Source: Planctomycetota bacterium (GTDB lineage: Bacteria; Planctomycetota; Phycisphaerae; FEN-1346). From it: 37,794 nucleotides of DNA. Where the stretch lies: assembly GCA_016782785.1 (NCBI GenBank), contig JADHXV010000004.1, positions 1-37,794 on the forward strand. The letters are read 5' to 3'. The notes beneath the pieces were generated by a model that worked only from the letters and a program-made list of their open reading frames with translations, was not told the DNA's origin and did no database searches. This document shows positions 34,901-37,794 of this stretch, piece by piece (position 1 is the first letter of the stretch; every line of letters starts with the position of its first letter). Made by a program: the position numbers and the translations under genes.

Positions 34901-36188
34901 GATGTCCCGCCTCCAGGCCGAGCAGAACCAGGTGGCCCGCGACGCCACCGACCTGGCCGAGCGCGTCGCCCCGGTCGGCAAGCAGCCCGCCGAGACCGGC
35001 GAACGGGCCGCCCACGACGCCCAGGCCGCCGCCCGCCAACTCCCCGCCGACGTGCCCGAGGCGGCCCGCAGCGCCGAAAACGCCGCCGGCGAACTCGCCA
35101 AACTCGCCGGCGACCTGACCGACCGCGCCACCGGCCGCCAGCCCGCCGGCGACGCCCAGGCCCAGGGTCAACAGCCGTCCGGCGAGCAGGCCTCCGGGCA
35201 GCAGGCCGCGGGGCAACAGAGCAGCGGCGAGCAGGTCTCCGGGCAACAAGCCGCCGGCCAGCAGAGTGCCGGGCAGCCGTCCAGCGGCCAGCCCTCGGGC
35301 GGTCAACCGTCCGGCAGCCAGCCCAGCGGCGCGCAGCCCGCGTCCGCCCAGGTCCCCCAGATGGCCCAGCAGGCGTCGGGCCTGGCCAAGCGGCAGGCCG
35401 CCCTCGCCGACGAGATGAAGGCCCTCGCCCAGCAGGCCGCCGACCAGGCCCTGGCGGCCGCCCAGGAGAACGTGGCCTCGCAGACGGGCGACCTTCAGCA
35501 GGCCGCCGACGCGCTCGCCCAGCGGGCCACGGCCCTGGCGCCGCAGGCCGCTCCCAGCGCCGCCCAGGCCAGCCAGGCCATCGGCAGCGCCCGCCAGTCG
35601 CAGGGCCAGGCCCAGCAGTCGCTCGAGGGCGGGTCGCCCCAGGCGGCCGCGCCGGCCCAGCAGTCGGCGTCCGATGCGCTCGGCCAGGCGGCCGACGCGC
35701 TCGGCCAACTGGGCCAAGGCCTCGCCCAGGCGGCCGAGGGGATGCCGACACCATCCTCGGAGCAGGCGGCCGTCGGCCAGCCGCTGGCCGAGGGCCACGC
35801 CTCCGCCACGCAGGCCGCCGCCACGCAGTCGGCCGCGGCCGCGGCGCAGGCGGCCCAGTCGCTCGCCCAGGCCGCCGGACAGGCCGCCGCCCAGGCCGCC
35901 GCCATGGGCGCCCAGCCCGGCCAGAATCCCACCATGCAGCCCGGCATGGCCAGCGGCTACCAGGCGAACTCGAAGTTCGGCACGGGGGCCCGCGAGATCA
36001 GCATCACGGCCGCCAAACTCGAAGCCCTCGGCATCAAACTGTCGGACTGGGCCCGCCTGCCCGGGGAACTCCGTAACGAAATCCTCCAGGCGGCCAACGA
36101 GGGCGAACCCGAAGAGTACCGCGCCCTCATCAAGCGGTACTTCCAGCGCATCGCCGCCCGCGGCGGCGGCGGCGAGGAGGCGCCATGA
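31986..36188 (+). CDS. Giant membrane-anchored Gln/Ala-rich coiled-coil protein with tandem-repeat region
   Basis: 1400 codons; N-terminal TM helices (VILVRGVAAVVATAVGTLLLVMATDAAFVLF), ordered middle domain (DPIDTHLRLKPTDRLPVTYAMTDDYGLGEAEF), long AEQ-rich heptad-like region, QSGEKPSGQ repeats, conserved-looking C-terminus (GAREISITAAKLEALGIKLSDWARLPGELRNEILQAANEGEPEEYRALIKRYFQRIA). Confidence 0.85.
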   Translation: MTHASTTVSGQVPQPIARTLRRLIRRVRAVILVRGVAAVVATAVGTLLLVMATDAAFVLFSQSVRWALTLAAVGLTVAVAVWALVLPLARTITLTGIARAIETRHPELHERLSSAVELLTSRDIPEVRGSAVLIAALAEEASHDALRVRPRAEIPLRSARPFLLAAVGVAVVLGGLWALYPAITSRLLKRAVAPFMNLPNVSADMLTVRPGDTILAEGHRLEVHVEVASPAVKRCSLRREMPDGAEQAEYMTALPDGPDGEPRFTMTLPPAVTTFRYRVHAGDAVSRFYDAKVVPPPLVKRLDAQYTFPAYTRREPATHENFPGDIKAVAGTQVTVTATLNKPIVQADLRVDGKTLEKTPVTIAAGPDGAATCTFQMTLTPQVRGRWSLAMRDRYGFENASPEHVLQAVPDSPPTVRILDPIDTHLRLKPTDRLPVTYAMTDDYGLGEAEFVVATDSRKRTSVAIPLPAQDGAGGEAGRAAAGQAPLVLSDLPLQGVRQFTFRLRAADNRPKALRGPGQEFSRTITVEVDRAATSYAVQRIEAEKEAIRKGLEKVIQDLQKAKRDSSPLAKQAGKPYIKPDTVAEHTDRMRQNLGEAEDATTEMTAQAAEGPFPGLAPKLKDLGDEIAAADQQTGEVNRATNVPERGQAAEQADKHIDQALAKAKDLAKELEKMAEAATLAQTLSDLAAEQAQLADQRAADAQPMDDWQKVQQNLADEVGDVVQDVPAAKRAELDQDRQAAADLAAQARRLQQDQAALARQSEQLAGVARADKALDDLAAQQAKLARDAAGEPVAADQAKPMDRAAENIKAGQLDRAVQDQRAAEKVLADRAQSQPQSGQPQSGEKPSGQPQSGEKPSGQQQSGEKPSGQQQSGEKPSGQQQSGEKPSGQQQSGEKPSGQPQSGEKPSGQQPAGQQQAGEQQSGEKPSGQPSGDQARQRAGELADRQTDIRKRTEDLAAQRKQLAQALAENQMSRLQAEQNQVARDATDLAERVAPVGKQPAETGERAAHDAQAAARQLPADVPEAARSAENAAGELAKLAGDLTDRATGRQPAGDAQAQGQQPSGEQASGQQAAGQQSSGEQVSGQQAAGQQSAGQPSSGQPSGGQPSGSQPSGAQPASAQVPQMAQQASGLAKRQAALADEMKALAQQAADQALAAAQENVASQTGDLQQAADALAQRATALAPQAAPSAAQASQAIGSARQSQGQAQQSLEGGSPQAAAPAQQSASDALGQAADALGQLGQGLAQAAEGMPTPSSEQAAVGQPLAEGHASATQAAATQSAAAAAQAAQSLAQAAGQAAAQAAAMGAQPGQNPTMQPGMASGYQANSKFGTGAREISITAAKLEALGIKLSDWARLPGELRNEILQAANEGEPEEYRALIKRYFQRIAARGGGGEEAP
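34501..34770 (+). repeat. In-frame 30-bp tandem repeat (7 good units plus degenerate units)
   Basis: Unit GTCAGCCGCAGAGCGGCGAGAAGCCCAGCG repeats at exact 30-bp period from 34501 to 34710, degenerate to 34770; encodes (GQ[P/Q]QSGEKPS)n. Confidence 0.95.
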
Positions 36189-37339
36189 GCCGACGTATGC
36201 GGATATGCCAATGGCGGTTGCGGGCCATGCCCGCGGATGCGGCGGCGGCGCGACCGCGACGCCTTGCGCGGCTCGGGCGGATCCTGCTCGCCGCCTGCGT
36301 GGCGGCCGTCAGCCTGGCCGGCCAGCCGCTCGGCGCCCCCGGCGACGAGGCCTCGCCCGCCCTCGCCAAGTACCACGAACGCATCGATGAGTCCATCGAC
36401 CGCGCCCTGGCCTGGCTCGCCCACGAGCAGCGCGACGACGGCTCGTGGACCGAGAGTAGCCAGTCGCGCAACTCCAGCGGCATCGCCGGCCTCTGCGTGA
36501 TGGCGTTCCTGGCCAAGGGCCATACGCCCGGCGTCGGGCCGTACGGCGAGGCCATCAACAAGGGCGTCGACTTCCTGCTCGCCAACCAGGAGCCGAACGG
36601 CCTGCTCGTGCGCGGCCGGGAGGGTCACGGCGCCATGTACAGCCACTCGATCGCGGCGCTGGCGCTGTCGGAGGTCTCGGGCATGGTCGATGCCGAGCGG
36701 CAGAAGAGAATCGACAAGGCGCTGAGCGCCGCCCTCCGACTCATCCTGGCCGCCCAGCAGATGCCCAAGGACCGCAACCACGCCGGCGGCTGGCGCTACA
36801 ACCACGACAGCCGCGACAGCGACATCTCGTGCACCAGTTGGGCGATCATGGCCCTTCGCTCGGCCCGCAACAACGGCGCCGCCGTTCCGACCGAAGCCAT
36901 CGACCGCGGCCTGGAGTACATCATGAACTGCCAGGTCACGCGCGACGGCGGCTTCGCGTACCAGCCCGGCGGCGGCTCCGGGTGGGGACGCACGGGCACC
37001 GCCCTCCTCTGCCTGGAACTGTGCGGCCGGCACCGCGACCGCGCCGCCCTTATGGCCGGAGAGTGGATCCTCAAGAACCTTCCCGACCAGTACGGCCGCG
37101 GCGACCACTTCTCCTACGCCATGTACTACTGCTCGCAGGGCATGTTCCAACTGGGCGACGAGTACTGGGAACGCTGGGCCACGCGCATGTACGAAATCAT
37201 GCTCCGCGCCCAGGAGAAGGCCGGCAACTGGCCGCAGGCGCGCGAGAACGTCGGCGAAGGCGCCAACTACTACACCACCGCCATGGCCGTCCTGGCCATG
37301 AGCGTCTCGTACCGTCAACTGCCTATCTACCAGCGGTAG
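36185..37339 (+). CDS. Prenyltransferase/squalene-oxidase-repeat (alpha/alpha toroid) protein
   Basis: IDRALAWLAHEQRDDGSWTES, GVDFLLANQEPNGLLV, AGGWRYNHDSRDSDISCTSWAIMALRSA, GLEYIMNCQVTRDGGFAYQPGGGSGWGRTGTALLCLEL. ATGA overlap with the preceding gene; hydrophobic N-terminal segment. Confidence 0.9.
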   Translation: MSRRMRICQWRLRAMPADAAAARPRRLARLGRILLAACVAAVSLAGQPLGAPGDEASPALAKYHERIDESIDRALAWLAHEQRDDGSWTESSQSRNSSGIAGLCVMAFLAKGHTPGVGPYGEAINKGVDFLLANQEPNGLLVRGREGHGAMYSHSIAALALSEVSGMVDAERQKRIDKALSAALRLILAAQQMPKDRNHAGGWRYNHDSRDSDISCTSWAIMALRSARNNGAAVPTEAIDRGLEYIMNCQVTRDGGFAYQPGGGSGWGRTGTALLCLELCGRHRDRAALMAGEWILKNLPDQYGRGDHFSYAMYYCSQGMFQLGDEYWERWATRMYEIMLRAQEKAGNWPQARENVGEGANYYTTAMAVLAMSVSYRQLPIYQR

Positions 37340-37390
37340 ATGGAGTCACGCCCCCGCGACGTGAGGGCGTCGGCGGGCTCCGTGGGCCCG

Positions 37391-37446
37391 GCCGGCGCTT
37401 CGCTCTGCGCGGCGGCCGGCGCTTCGCTCTGCGCGGCGGCCGGCGC
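37391..37446. repeat. 24-bp tandem repeat, array 1
   Basis: GCCGGCGCTTCGCTCTGCGCGGCG at 37391-37414 and 37415-37438, then a partial copy. Confidence 0.85.
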
Positions 37447-37480
37447 GTAGCCGCGTGGCTGAGCGCGGCAGCCGGTCGGT

Positions 37481-37564
37481 GCCGGAGCACCGCGGGTGGT
37501 GGATGTCGGAGCACCGCGTGTGGTGGATGTCGGAGCACCGCGGGTGGTGGATGTCGGAGCGCGG
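37481..37564. repeat. 24-bp tandem repeat, array 2
   Basis: GYCGGAGCACCGCGKGTGGTGGAT at 37481-37504, 37505-37528, 37529-37552, plus a 12-nt partial copy. Confidence 0.9.
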
Positions 37565-37616
37565 CGGCCGGAACCCCCGTCGCCCCCAAATCGGTCCGCC
37601 CGCGAACCTTTTGCCC

Positions 37617-37645
37617 TTGACAACGCGCCGCTTTCGCGGAAAATG
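37617..37645 (+). promoter_or_regulatory. Candidate tRNA-Asp promoter
   Basis: TTGACA-N17-AAAATG about 70 nt upstream of the tRNA; -10 is weak. Confidence 0.25.
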
Positions 37646-37716
37646 CTGTGTCAACCGGGAGCGGTTGGGGCCGCCTATCGGGCGGCGCGGCCGTTTCAGA
37701 CCTGCCGATGCCGGGC

Positions 37717-37793
<77 letters not shown>

Positions 37794-37794
37794 T

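Noticed and set aside
31896-35798. 1300-aa minus-strand ORF opposite the coiled-coil gene
   Set aside because: Antisense of a repetitive GC-rich gene; the Leu/Gly/Ala-rich repetitive product (LLAALLLTARLL...) mirrors the sense-strand repeats.
37391-37564. 24-bp repeats considered as a CRISPR array
   Set aside because: Tandem without spacers, and no cas genes in the window.

Overview
High-GC bacterial chromosome segment. Gene content and style (Tat-exported sulfatases, a PQQ-like propeller protein, a MoxR/DUF58/VWA operon) suggest a Planctomycetes/PVC-type organism; this is inference only. Genes, left to right: truncated peptide-type ABC substrate-binding protein (-), dapF (-), sugar-phosphate isomerase-like TIM barrel (+), PHP phosphoesterase (-), ppdK (+), exported methyltransferase-like/PQQ-propeller fusion (+), class I methyltransferase (-), complete nickel ECF operon nikR-nikM-nikN-nikQ-nikO (-), ispG (+), sulfatase (-), two overlapping YkgJ-type Cys-cluster proteins (-), mutL (+), second sulfatase (+), tRNA-Gly(CCC) (-), a six-gene operon (MoxR AAA+, DUF58, two membrane VWA proteins, a 1400-aa Gln/Ala-rich coiled-coil protein, an alpha/alpha-toroid protein) (+), and tRNA-Asp(GTC) (+). 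The two most interesting layers are these. (1) A dense and diverse set of small palindromic elements, at least eight sequence families. Several recur within the window. Some have compensatory base changes, some cluster inside the nik operon, and some lie in frame inside coding sequences (mutL linker, a YkgJ N-terminus, possibly the propeller protein). A 228-bp element with inverted termini and exactly 10-bp-phased T-tracts lies between ispG and a sulfatase. (2) The MoxR-VWA-coiled-coil-toroid operon, which looks like one translationally coupled envelope or chaperone machine of unknown function. No CRISPR array, rRNA, transposase or phage genes were seen.
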